From the NCBI RefSeq assembly GCF_024679245.1, contig NC_090176.1, forward strand, positions 24,502,546-24,566,545: a DNA stretch of 64,000 bases, in the 5' to 3' direction. Shown here in pieces: positions 21,357-32,569 of this stretch (its first letter is position 1; each line of letters starts with the position of its first letter). The stretch comes from Pseudorasbora parva (taxonomy: Eukaryota > Chordata > Actinopteri > Cypriniformes > Gobionidae). The notes under the pieces are model-generated. The model worked only from the letters and a program-made list of their open reading frames with translations. It made no database searches and had not been told where the DNA came from. The position numbers were made by a program, and so were the translations under genes.

Positions 21357-21720
21357 TATATCAGGAGAAGTGGATGATCTTAGGTTGCAAATTCAGCATG
21401 CCCCATCTCGGTCAGTGTTTAAACATATATCGGTGGCGCGGACGCACACAACCCGTGACAACTTTACCAATCAACTAACAATCATTTTCTACCCTCACGT
21501 AATGTCACATTAGGTGAATTCAGGGTGATTGGGACACTTTTCCCAAGTCATCTTATCTCAATGCCAAAAAGTGTCCCAATCACCTTGAATTCACCCTATA
21601 TCAGGAGAAGTGGATGATCTTGTGTTGTAAATCCAGCAGGCTCCATCAGTGATGTTATATAATGGCGGCGTGAACTCCCACAGCCCGTGATAACTTTACT
21701 GATCAACTAACACAGCCCAT
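21357..21720 (+). repeat. Imperfect direct duplication split by a hairpin
   Basis: TATCAGGAGAAGTGGATGAT occurs at about 21358 and again at 21598. The following 120 bp are also related (CAGC...CCATC, GATCAACTAACA). The copies are about 240 bp apart. Confidence 0.8.
21514..21598. mobile_element. 85-bp hairpin MITE
   Basis: A near-perfect palindrome with arms GTGAATTCAGGGTGATTGGG and CCCAATCACCTTGAATTCAC plus ACACTTTT/AAAAAGTGT, and a loop of about 20 bp. TA borders suggest a mariner-type MITE. It sits between the two copies of a local duplication. Confidence 0.8.
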
Positions 21721-22696
21721 TGCATATTTTTGAGGGACCAGACCGTTTTTACAAGGAGTGACAGAGCAGTGTAGAATAAAGGTAAAATATATGGAAAAAA
21801 ATGCAATTTATAAAAAAAAAAAACAATAACACATGTTACAGTGCACCCTACAAACACAATCAAGTCTTCGAAAGAATGTGTTTTACCACCCCTTTAAGAA
21901 ATGTTCACTGCAAGGCTATTTGGGGAACCCAAAGATTGTTCGTCTGGCATCACACAGCCTTTTGGAACCTTTATTTTTAAGAATATACATATTCTTAAAA
22001 AGTATACTCTATAGAATGAAAAGACAAGGTAAAAATGGTAAGCAATATACTCTTACAGTTAAAAGACTAAAGGTTACCACGCTGGCCCTGGCCCAATTGC
22101 CACACCTGAGGTGAGTAAAATGCTGTACCGTTATTTGAAAGAATAAGAACTGTAAAAGCTGCCAGCTTTGTTTAACCTTACCAGTCTGAATGAAGATCAA
22201 ACACTGGTTAATAGTAATAAAGGCTCAATATGACTGGCTGAGCTCTCTTGAACACAGACACACCTGCCTTTGATCAAAGCCTACTGCTTTGAAAGCCATG
22301 CACAGTGCGACGCGACATAGTCCTGTCATGCAAACAAACCTGACGCTATATTTAACTGGGCAGCTATCACTTGAAAGGCCTGCTTGCTTGTTTTTATCTA
22401 AAGCTGTAAGACATCAGACGGCATCTGCTGCCTCAAGAAAATAAGGGGAGGAAATCGGTAACAGCTCGACAACACTGAAAGCTAGCAACATAACAAGATA
22501 AAACTGTCATTTATAATAATCAAAGCTGTTAATTCATATAGCAGTTAGTTCCATTCCTTAAATTTGATTGGTTTTGTGTCCGTTTGTTAGCGGTGAGGAC
22601 TTTCTGTAGGTTACATCATTATGCCAGTAGGTGGCGACAAGTGAATGTCTTTATGAGTGACTCATTGAATCATTTATTCCGACTGAAGCAAGTTAA

Positions 22697-23345
22697 AGGT
22701 GCACTATGTAGGATTTTTGCAGTAAAATATCCAAAAACCACCAGGCCAGAGTCATGTATTTTTTTTTAGGTGACTTCTTACAATATCCCAAATGTTTCGA
22801 ACTATTTCAAAATGGTAAGAAAATTACTATTTTAACCAAGGAGCCATGACGTCTGAGGAAGTAGCCTGTCAATTGCATCATATCTGCGTTACCCTCGGTT
22901 TCCTGTTTTATATGGCAGAAAAGTTTTACTGTTAGCAGTGTGAACAAGTGTCACAGCAACCGCAGAGCGAACGCACAGAGTAACGGCATAGCATCCTTTT
23001 AAACACATTTAAATCTATCTAATATGATAAACAGAGCTGCGTTACCTCATACTCATGACCGGAAAAGTGGAAATGGCGCCCTCGACTGTGTCCCGTCATA
23101 ATAAAAGTCCCGGTGCTCTTGAGCTATGTGTTGCACTTCATTAGCTCCAACGACCTTGCTCAGCTCCACAACACTCGGTCCTGCCCTACTTCACACTACA
23201 GTAACATTAATAACTGCATTAATAATTGTATTAATATTTCCGAGGTAAAGACCACATGTCACAAGATTCTGAGTTCAAACTTGCCGTCATCAAGCTATAG
23301 GCTATAGGCGCTCTCTAGTGGACGGAAAAATTATATTGTGTAGCT
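22697..23345. mobile_element. TIR element with TTAA duplication
   Basis: The left end AGGTGCACTATGTAGGATTT and the reverse complement of the right end (AGCTACACAATATAATTTTT) are related terminal repeats. TTAA is duplicated at 22693-22696 and 23346-23349. No coding region is recognised in 649 bp. It is of the same family as 36473-36892. Confidence 0.75.
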
Positions 23346-23347
23346 TT

Positions 23348-23348
<1 letters not shown>

Positions 23349-23380
<32 letters not shown>

Positions 23381-23404
23381 TATCATCATCATCATCATCA
23401 TCAT
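23349..23404 (+). repeat. (ATC)n trinucleotide microsatellite
   Basis: About 18 ATC units with one ATT interruption, starting in the TTAA flank of the preceding element. Confidence 0.95.
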
Positions 23405-24915
23405 AACCCAAAACATGCCTTAATAAACACAAAACTCGATTCCAATAAATCCAAATAAATAGCAAACAACAAAAACAAGAAGACATAAGAATATTACACA
23501 GGGGGTATAGGGTACAAAACTTTTTTTATGCATACGTTTTAAGGATTGGACAATCACTAATTTCTTCTGAAATACGAGATGGATAGGAGGATCTGCATTT
23601 ATGTTTAAAATAATTGGCCAAAACCTCAAAGAAGTGAAACATGTAACTGTTCGAATGAGTCATTGAATCATTGACTGAATTGAATCAGTGTTTTTAGACC
23701 GAACAATTACTGTGCGTTGCTCGGACTTGCAGAGGTTGATCTAATGAGGCTTTTCTTTTAAGTTATTTTCTTTGGGGAAGAAAAAAAGAGACAAACAGTA
23801 GGCTAACTTGTGTCTCTAAAATGCAAGTTACTCAGTAGGCCTACTGCACTTGCTCGTGTGATATTGTCTGTCTTGTCTTGTCTCTCTATCTCTTCAAGAA
23901 AATCATTTTATTGTTTACAATCATCTGATTCTGGGTGGGGGGCTTGATATTGGTACTCGACCTGGATTTATTAGTAAGTGGAGGGGGGCTGCAGAAGGAA
24001 CGAGGTAAGCAGCTGTTTACTTAGGCTAACTGTTATTGGTTGGAATACTACTATGGTTATAGATGATGAGCCATAACTACACCAGCTGATTGTAAAAAAA
24101 TCTTTCTCCATTTATTGTCAGAGTAGCATATTTTGAGCCTATATTTTGGATATTATTTCCCATGTGTGCTAGACGTGTGCAGGATAGTCACTAGCATAGG
24201 CCATTTTGCACACAACCAAATGGTGGCGCTAGTGGAATATAATTTTGACGAATATCACTTAAAAACACAAAAAACATTTCCAGAAATCCGAGCAAACCGC
24301 TTAAATATTTTTGGAGATATAATGTGGGATTTTGTGTATTTAAACTCACAGTAAATCAATATATCTTTCATAGGCTCGGTGCAAGTGAGTTGAAGTACAC
24401 ATTAACAAACTGCCTCAATGTCCCACTGAAGAGTTCGTGCTGATGGTCTTTTGGGTGATTGGGTGCAGGTGATGCAGAGTGAGACCCCCCAGCTGGGGTT
24501 GTATTTAAGTCCATGTCTCATAAGTCGAACTAACTATGGAAACTTTTTTTTATTTGATTCTTCTCCTTAAATGTCACATATCAGCTGCAGGATGAACAAG
24601 TTCAAGAAGCACAAGTCACGAACAGATGTTAGAGGTTATAGAGGGGTGTTAAAATGTAAAACAGCGGTCTTTCCTCCCATCACTCATTTCTGATATTAAC
24701 TGATAGTGTATCTGCTCAGTAGAGTTAGGCCAGAACAGGAATCATTGATCAGAAATCCCCAAACTACCCCCAAGCTGGTTATTGTTTTTGCATAATTGAT
24801 ATGAACAAATTATTTGACTTAAATTATTTAAGGTTTCCATATTTTGTTTTTGTAACCCTCTGTAATATAGATTAATAGTTAATCTACATTAAATATGAAT
24901 ATAAAAATATATATT
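23405..24915. other. Intergenic, no gene recognised
   Basis: AT-rich with scattered short frames lacking recognisable domains (23420-23629, 24133-24354). Confidence 0.5.
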
Positions 24916-24917
24916 TA

Positions 24918-26314
24918 TTCCTATCTAAAAAAAATTGCATATATCATCTGACCAATAAAAGAAAAGTGTTTTTAATACAAAAAAAGTCAACCTTCAAATA
25001 ATTATGTTCAGTTATGCACTCAATACTTGGTCGGGAATCCTTTTGCAGAAATGACTGCTTCAATGCGGCGTGGCATGGTGGCAATCAGCCTGTGGCACTG
25101 CTGAGGTGTTATGGAGGCCCAGGATACTTCGATAGCGGCCTTAAGCTCATCCAGAGTGTTGAGTCTTGCGTCTCTCAACTTTCTCTTCACAATATCCCAC
25201 AGATTCTCTATGGGGTTCAGGTCAGGAGAGTTGGCAGGCCAATTGAGCACAGTAATACCATGGTCAGTAAACCATTTACCAGTGGTTTTGGCACTGTGAG
25301 CAGGTGCCAGATCGTGCTGAAAAACCAAATCTTCATCTCCTTAAAGCTTTTCAGCAGATGGAAGCATGAAGTGCTCCAAAATCTCCTGATAGCTAGCTGC
25401 ATTGACCCTGCCCTTGATAAAACACAGTGGACCAACACCAGCAGCTGACATGGCACCACAGACCATTACTGACTGTGGGTACTTGACTCTGGACTTCAGG
25501 CATTTTGGCATTTCCTTCTCCCCAGTCTTCCTCCAGACTCCGGCACCTTGATTTCCGAATGACATGCAAAATTTGCTTTCATCCGAAAGAAGTACTTTGG
25601 ACCACTGAGCAACAGTCCAGTGCTGCTTCTCTGTAGCCCAAAGTGGCTTGACCTGGGGAATGCGGCACCTGTAGCCCATTTCCTGCACACGCCTGTGCAC
25701 GGTGGCTCTGGATCTTTCTACTCCAGACTCAGTCCACTGCCTCCGCAGGTCCCCCAAGGTCTGGAATCGGTCTTTCTCCACAATCTTCCTCAGGGTCTGG
25801 TCACCTCTTCTCGTTGTGCAGCGTTTTTTGCCACACTTTTTCATTCCTACAGACTTCCCACTGAGGTGCCTTGATACAGCACTCTGGGAACAGCCTATTC
25901 GTTCAGAAATTTCTTTCTGTGTCTTACCCTCTCGCTTGAGGGTGTCAATGATGGCCTTCTGGACAGCAGTCAGGTCGGCAGTCTTACCCATGATTGTGGT
26001 TTTGAGTAATGAACCAGGCTGGGAGGCTGGGGAAGCCTCAGGATTTTTTTTGCAGGTGTTTAGAGTTAATTAGTTGATTCAGATGATTAGGTTAATAGCT
26101 CGTTTAGAGAACCTTTTCATGATATGCTAATTTTTTGAGATAGGAATTTTGGGTTTTCATGAGCTGTATGCCAAAATCATCAGTATTAAAACAATATAAG
26201 ACCTGAAATATTTCAGTTGGTGTGCAATGAATCTAAAATATAGGAAAGTTTAATTTTTATCATTACATTATGGAAAATAATGAACTTTTATCACGTACTA
26301 ATTTTTTGAGAAGG

Positions 26315-26320
<6 letters not shown>
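24918..26320 (-). mobile_element. Tc1-like transposon, nearly complete
   Basis: The right terminal repeat is complete and long, running inward from ACAGGTCCTTCTCAAAAAAT (reverse complement, ending near 26320) for more than 200 bp. It contains a repeated inner motif with CCTATCTCAAAAAATTAGCA. At the left only that inner motif survives (TTCCTATCTAAAAAAAATTG at 24919-24938); the outer ~150 bp are missing, so the element is 5'/3' asymmetric and cannot be mobilised as it stands. The transposase gene lies between. A TG microsatellite starts directly at the right border. Confidence 0.88.
25020..25991 (-). pseudogene. Tc1-like transposase with one premature stop
   Basis: One continuous frame of about 323 codons, a normal length for a Tc1 transposase, starts MGKTADLTAVQKAIIDTLKR. 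Helix-turn-helix DNA-binding regions lie at about residues 5-110 (IGCSQSAVSRHLSGKS; RATVHRRVQEMGY). The DD34E catalytic domain follows: LLSDESKF (first Asp), VFQHDLAPAH (second Asp) and NPIENLW (Glu, 34 residues after the second Asp). It ends AKGFPTKY. The only lesion seen is a TAA at 25341-25343 (codon 217) between EKL and GDEDL; the frame is the same on both sides. It is therefore a recently inactivated or near-intact copy. In the family this enzyme cuts and pastes the element into TA sites. Confidence 0.9.

Positions 26321-26378
<58 letters not shown>
26318..26378 (+). repeat. (TG)n microsatellite
   Basis: About 30 TG units with one TA interruption near the end. It begins at the final bases (CCTGT) of the Tc1 element. 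Confidence 0.95.
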
Positions 26379-27450
26379 TACCCTATTCTTTTAGTATTTA
26401 CATATACAATTTTTAACAATTTATTAAAAATGACTGCCCCCAATACCACTTCCATAAAAGTTTATATTTAGTTATTGAAATCAGCGAAAATTTGAGCATA
26501 AAATGTAATAAATCGCTTTTTTTCTTTCTTTCTTTTTCTGATAACATAGAAATCTATTTAATGCCATCTTGCGTTTTCCACTTTAACTTTTTTCCCTCAA
26601 AACTATGGTCATGATCTTTATTCCAGGACATGTTAAATCATTGATGAAACAATTTGAATTTTCATTTTTCAAAGTTTTCAAGTTGTCATAAGTGTCCATG
26701 TGAGAAGAATCACCTTTATATCATTATTATCTGTAATATCAGACAGGCAAAAACAAGAGTTGTGTCTTCATTGTGTTTGCAGACACATGCAGGCAGTCTG
26801 AGTATGCGGTCACTCTTACGGGAGTACATTTAAGATTCACCAGCAGATGGCATCGTTGTCTGTTTATGGCGAGCGTTGAGTGCTATAAATCACTAGACAG
26901 CATGGGCCATGTGTTTGGGGACAGGGTCATCCTGAATGCTGTATCACTGCCAGAATCAACAGATGGATCCTTGATTCCATCTAAGTAATGCGGCTCATGA
27001 AAGGCCAAACCCCTGTGATAAATCCATTACACACAACTCCTGTTGTCATTGTCCCACCTCTCACTGGCCTCCCAAAATAAACCCTAAAATCTTCCTCTCC
27101 CAGGGCTGGGAAACTCACTCGGACGTCCGATCAGCCGGAGAAATGTTCAACGCTTCATTTCAGGGCAAATGTATAAATACGTTTATAAGATCATCACTTG
27201 GTGTCCTGTGGTCTTTTATGACACCAATGAATGACAAAGTGAGGGTGAGAGACACAGTGAGCAGATTCCTGCGCCCCAGGCCCATTTATCAGCACGTTTG
27301 AAGTACCAGACTGACATGGAACGCACATGAAGCTCAACCACGTGTGTCCAGAAGTAGGTCTTAGGCAAGGAATTGTAATAGGATTCTGATGCAACTCTAA
27401 TTTAACATAACGGAAATGTAAAAACTTTCACCCAATTTAAAATAGTACAA
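26379..27450. other. Intergenic, no gene recognised
   Basis: 26760-27180 is of more balanced base composition and could contain conserved non-coding sequence. The frame at 26773-26988 has no domain. Confidence 0.4.
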
Positions 27451-27451
27451 T

Positions 27452-27640
27452 AGCGGGGCAGCCTATTGGTTAAAAACCTGGGCTGCTAACTGGATGGTTG
27501 CAAGTTCAAACCCCATCCATAAACTAATAATCCCTTAGAGTAAAACACTTGACCCCAAGTTACTCCAAAGAGATTGTATGTGTAATCTGTATCCTGTGAG
27601 TTGCTTTGGATGAAAGTATCAATGAAATATCTAGTCAGAG
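27452..27640 (+). mobile_element. tRNA-derived SINE
   Basis: The head is tRNA-like: a diverged A-box region (ATTGGTTAAAAACCTGGGC) followed by a good B box, GGTTGCAAGTTCAAACCCC. An unrelated body follows, with a tail TTGCTTTGGATGAAAGTATC like the CTTTGGATAAAAGCGTCTGC tail of fish LINE2-mobilised SINEs. It is not a functional tRNA: no cloverleaf can be closed. Confidence 0.75.
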
Positions 27641-28230
27641 TAAAGACTCTCTGTTTGCCTAATAAAAAGAAATGTGCTTAATTGCATTGAATGTGCACTT
27701 GTAGTGTACATCAACCCCCCCCCCCTTAAAATAACTACTTGCAGATATATTATCAATGAAATACAAGTCACATTAATTGTATTTAACGAGAGTAGAGTTT
27801 TATGACTGTTTCTTCTACGCAAATACACTTTAAAAAAAAGTAGTGTCAAATTGAATGATTTACTTTAAAGAACATTTTAGATCATTGTTTCAATAATCTT
27901 GTCATTCTTTTAATAAATACATTTATTTGTATGTGCTGACTAACAAGTACATGTGAGGGGCTTGAATTGTAGTGTTTTATTAAATGTTACATTTAAATAC
28001 ATAACATGAAAGTTTAAATAGAAATTACATTAAAGTATAGTTTTGTTTACCATAAATGCTTCAACAGCAAAGACATTAGAAATACGTCTAGAAGTATACA
28101 ATTACGTACTGTATATGATAATAAGCCCTGCTTAAGTAAATCAGAACAACACTCTAAAGTTCAGCTAATTGCATTTAACATGAATGTAAATTAACTAATA
28201 CATTTTCATTTAATTGCATTTAGGTTATTG
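27641..28230. other. Intergenic, AT-rich
   Basis: A poly-C run (27714-27725) and A/T-rich sequence; nothing else is seen. Confidence 0.5.
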
Positions 28231-29270
28231 TTAAATATGTATAATCAGGCATAACAGTATGACCACCTTGCTAATATTGAGTTGGTCCCTTTTTGCTGCC
28301 AAAACAGCCCTTATCTACCGAGGCATGGACTTCACTAGACTCCTGAAGGTGTGCTGTTGTATCTGACACCAAGATGTTAGCAGCACATCCTTTAAGTCCT
28401 GTAAGTTGTGAGGTGGGCCCTCCATGGATCGGACTTGTTTTTTCAGCACATACCACAGACTGGATTGAGATCTAGGGAATTTGGAGATCAATTCAACACT
28501 TCAAACTCCTTGTTGTGCTCCTCAAACCATTTCTGAACCATTTATGCTTTGTGGCTGGGCACATTATTCTGCTGAAAGAAGCCAAAACCACCAGGAAATG
28601 CTGTTACCATGAAAGGATGTACATGGTCTGCATTCTTAGGTAGGTGATACGTGTCAAAATAACATCAACATGGTTGACAGTACCCAAGGTTTTCCAACAG
28701 AACATTGCCCAAAGCATTACACTGCCTCCGCTGGCTTGCCTTCCTCCCATAGTGCATCCCAGTCCCATTTGTTCCCCTGGTAAGCGACTCACATGCGCCC
28801 GGCCATCCACGTGATGTAAAAGAAAACGTGATTCATCAGACCAGGCCACATTCTTCCATTTCTCCGTGGTCTAGTTCTGATGCTCACGTGCCCACTTTGG
28901 GCACTTTCGGGGATGGACAGGGGTCAGCATGGGCACCCTGACTAGTCTGCAGATATGCAGCCCCTTACGCAACAAACCTATTCTGACATTTTTCTATCAG
29001 AACCAGCATTAACCTGTTGAGCAATTTGAGCTACAGGAGCTTGTCTGTTTGATCAGACCACACGGCCAGCCTTCATGCATCAATGAGCCATGGCCGCCTA
29101 GCCTAATCCTGTCGCCGGTTCACCACTGCTTCTTCCTTGGAGCACTTTTGATAGATACTGACCACTGCAGACCGGGAACACCCCACAAAAGCTGCCGTCT
29201 TGGAGATGCTCTGACACAGTCATCTAGATATCACAATTTGGCCCTTGTCAAAATGTAAGACTTTATTTGG
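28231..29270 (-). mobile_element. Old Tc1-like element relic
   Basis: The segment is occupied by a decayed transposase gene read on the minus strand, with short AT-rich flanks that look like terminal repeat remains (CAGTATGACCACCTTGCTAA at the left). Complete terminal repeats cannot be paired by eye. Confidence 0.65.
28271..29232 (-). pseudogene. Tc1/mariner-type transposase pseudogene
   Basis: Broken frames on the minus strand give, in order, an HTH-like block (SISKTAAFVGCSRSAVVSIY), MAWSDESRFLLHHVDGRAHV (first catalytic Asp, start at 28849), then GGSVMLWAMFCW, and a C-terminal part ending VLAAKKGPTQY-like at 28271. A SPNSPDLNPxxSLW-like region is damaged. Multiple stops and frameshifts are present. 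It is of a different subfamily from the element at 25 kb. Confidence 0.65.
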
Positions 29271-29585
29271 AACACCAAAGAAGATATTTAGAACTTTTAC
29301 AAACATCTCAGTGTTTTTTCCTTCTATACAATGAAAGTCAAAGGGGTCCAATGCTGTTTTGGCCCCCTATGACTTATTATTGGCCAAAACAGTTTAAACA
29401 TTTTTCTCAATATCTTTTCCACTGAAGAAAGAAAGTAGTATAGGTCTGGGGCGAAAGTAGGGTGAATGAATTATTATAAAATTTACAGTTTTGAGTGAAA
29501 CTTATTATAAAGTGTTACCCATTAAGACCCCAGTCCAGTCTTAAAATACAGTGAACACACCACTTATCATTTCTTCAGATCAATA

Positions 29586-29759
29586 CACTCTAAAAAAATG
29601 CTGGGTTAAAAACAACCCAAGTTGGGTTGGAAATGGATAAACCCAGAAATTGGGTTGTTTGAACCCTAATAAAAGGACCCATTTAAACAACCCAATTTCT
29701 GTGTTTGTCCATTTTCAACCACAAATTGGGTTGTTTTTAACCCAGCATTTTTTAGAGTG
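29586..29759. mobile_element. Hairpin MITE, CACTCTAAAAAA family
   Basis: The arms are CACTCTAAAAAAATGCTGGG then TTAAAAACAACCCAA (left) and TTGGGTTGTTTTTAACCCAG then CATTTTTTAGAGTG (right). TA duplications lie at 29584-29585 and 29760-29761. Internal AACCCAATTTCTG/CAGAAATTGGGTT pairs extend the hairpin to most of the 174 bp. A very common fish MITE type. Confidence 0.92.
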
Positions 29760-29761
29760 TA

Positions 29762-32325
29762 CGATTCATGCATTCCTGTTGTCAGGTGGTGGAACCGACC
29801 TCTGAATCGGTTCTGGCCTCACGCTGGGTTCTCTCACTGCCACAGAGGGAAGGCTCCCTGGCTCCCTGGTCTGCAAAGTACTTCAGACACCTGGTCCAAA
29901 ATCAACAGCACATGTTGAAAAGCACTAACAGCGGCCCGTTGCACGCTGGGTGATGATGTCACCTGAGCCGGCCATACTGCAACACTATGACTTGTCAAAT
30001 TAAAGAGAGAAAACCGCAGAGATGTGTACCCCTTGGAAGCGACGAGGCCTTTTTCTGCTTTCCTTCTGGGAAATGGAGATTGTGTGTCAGGAGGCCAGTT
30101 TCCAGAATCCACCTGCTGCCAAGCTTTAATGGCGTGATAAACAAAGAGAAATCGTTAGAGCGCATTAAAAACACAGCCCCTAACTCGCATGTGACTTCGG
30201 TTTATGAGAAAGAGGCAAACGCTCTCCTCACTAAAAGCTAAGAATAGAGGCTCTTTGTACCATTTATATATCGTTTTACAATTTACACAGCACACTAAAG
30301 CAGAGAAATTGCAACCTTGTAAACATTTTCATTAAGCATCCTTAAAGCAGCTATAACTAGAATAAACTTTCACGACGGAGCAGCTACACGATACAGTCAT
30401 AAAACAGCCAGTATAGTGTATGAAATAAGGCTCTGAAAAGGAGATACTAAAAACAGCTTGTATATTAGCACTGTTGCGGCTATTAGCATGGTTAGCGTTC
30501 TTAATGATTCTCCAACAGAGGGCAACACAGGCTCCCATTTCAGAGGCAGTACACACAACACAGGCATAAACCTGCTTCATAGCCCTATAATTGAGTCTCT
30601 ATACTCATATAAAATGACATTTCTTAATTTAACCCCTTCTGCCCACAAGAATGATTCATCCAGAGGCATGAATAGCAACTCAGTAGCATATAGGCCAAAA
30701 TATAATCCATGTCAAGAGTACAATATCAAATAAAGCCAATAATTTCAGCATCTGTTCTCATTATGTGTAAATGGAGAGTGATTGTTTTCAAATTTGAAAA
30801 ATGTGGCGATGGAGCTCTCAGCTACTGCTAATGTGGCTGTTGTTATTTCAGTGGGACCCAGAGGAGTATTTAGGCAGCTGCTGAGGCCTCCGTCCCAGCC
30901 CTGGTATCATCCCCCCATCAGGCACTCCTTGAAGTGGTTTTATAAGACATGACGAGGGAGCCCGGGCCGAAAGTGATCAGCGGGCGACGCACATCTGAAA
31001 CCCATTTCCCGCAATTAAAGGGGAGAGACTATCAGCTCTAAACATCGCCTGTTTCCACGGTACCGGTTCAAACATTCGCCTCGCGCACACATTCCCATAA
31101 ACAGTGACAGAACATTTCCAAATATATTTGTTTAGAGAAAAAACACTGTGACTGTTCCAGATGGGCCTGAGGGGGGGCTTCTATGTATCAATAAAGGTCT
31201 GGTTTTTGACAGTGGTTTGAATGTTTGAGAGCGATCCCAGCATCCACACCTGGGATGAGACTGTTCTCAATATGCAACGGCGTGAGTGAGTGCGTGTCCA
31301 GTTCGAGAAGTGCTTCCCCCGTCCCTTCACTGGTCGTTTTCTCTCTATTTGGGAGCTCATCAGACTTCAAACACAATAAAACAAATACCAGACATGCAGC
31401 TAGTGGTATGGCAGACCTGATTGCTATCAGAAACTGCAATCAAGCCAATTTGAAAATGCATTGTTATAATTCCAACACGCAAAGAGATAGTAAACAGCTT
31501 CGACTTAACATTGTTTGGTTCACTGCTCCTCACGCTGAAGTCTAAAAATGCTTTGGCTGAGAGCATGATAACTTCTGATGATGCTTTGTGAGATAAAGAA
31601 GCTGTGGGTTTGCTGCAAGACACTCTTGTACTCTTTCTTTAGTGTGTTTTGATCCATATGAAGGTGTTTGTTTGAATGTGAGGGTGATCATGTCCTTGGG
31701 GAAGGTTTATTATTACATCAGAAACAAAGGGCTAGAACAGAGTGATCATGAAATGTCTCCACACACGTCAAAGCAAAACTTCATTAATGGAGATGTGTTC
31801 TAGGACCTTTAACCTTTTGTATCTTGGCAGTAGTTGAAAAAAAGGCCCCGTCTTTCCTCAGAAATTTCAATTTTGAAAGAGAAGACTGATATTGATGAAG
31901 TCAAGATTTAGTTGTGTAGACAAACTTGTGATTGCTATAGGTGAGAAAAATAAATAAAAAATTAATCAGTGTTGTTATTGTTAAATAAAAATACAGCTGA
32001 AAGTATTAAAATAATTTAGGTTAATTTAAATATAGATGAAATAAAATGAAATATACATATTAGATGAAATATGTTTTGGCAACTATCTGAAATAAAGTAA
32101 GTTTAAGTTGAACTAAATAAAAATAAAATTAAAGCTGAAAAATAAAAATAATTAAAATCTAATAAAAATGGCAAAAGACAACAACATTACATAAAACATT
32201 GAATTAAAAGCTACAAAATAATAATAAACACTATAATAGTATATAAGTGTTGTAATATGCTAAAATAATACGGTATCTAAAAAAATGATGCAAATAAAAT
32301 TCTTATTGTAACAGTAATTTACAGC
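29762..32325. other. Intergenic, possible conserved non-coding block
   Basis: 30820-31110 stands out: balanced base composition, no repeat character, and GC-rich stretches in AT-rich surroundings. No splice-flanked exon is recognised. 31950-32310 is very AT-rich. Frames at 29834-30112, 31188-31439 and 31225-31545 carry no recognisable product. Confidence 0.4.
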
Positions 32326-32355
32326 AAATCAATCAATCAATCAATCAATCAATCA
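32326..32355 (+). repeat. (AATC)n microsatellite
   Basis: About seven AATC units. Confidence 0.95.
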
Positions 32356-32569
32356 ACTTTATTTTGTAATTTGTATTTTGCTTGTTTCAAAAGCTTGTTT
32401 CGCTTTTACAATGATGGTTGTTTCAAATCAGCTTGACAGTGTTAAACAGGACAATACTGTAGCAAATGTTGATTTGTCTAGTTTGATTTGGATAGTTAAT
32501 AGAATTAAATATGACCTAATTAATAAATTTACTTTGTATATTTAGTTTATAACTTGGATCATAATTTTA

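Larger units (their letters stand above)
20616..21897 (+). mobile_element. TTAA-type DNA transposon relic with a THAP exon
   Basis: The right end ...GTGTTTTACCACCCCT followed by TTAA (21898-21901) pairs with GTGGTAAAACAC near 20620-20631 at the left, where the outermost bases are degraded. Inside is a THAP-type exon relic (20940-21185) with a consensus splice donor. TTAA duplications together with a THAP-domain gene are features described for Kolobok transposons, so a Kolobok-like origin is likely. Later events: a tandem duplication (21357/21597) and a hairpin insertion at 21514-21598. Confidence 0.6.

Noticed and set aside
25328..25345. Frameshift in the 25-kb Tc1 transposase
   Set aside because: The frames before and after are identical (offset divisible by three); the lesion is a single stop codon, not a frameshift.
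25014..26073. Plus-strand ORFs of 84-144 codons over the Tc1 element
   Set aside because: Antisense shadows of the minus-strand transposase.
27455..27530. tRNA gene
   Set aside because: A good B box is present but no acceptor stem or anticodon arm closes; the tail is that of a SINE.
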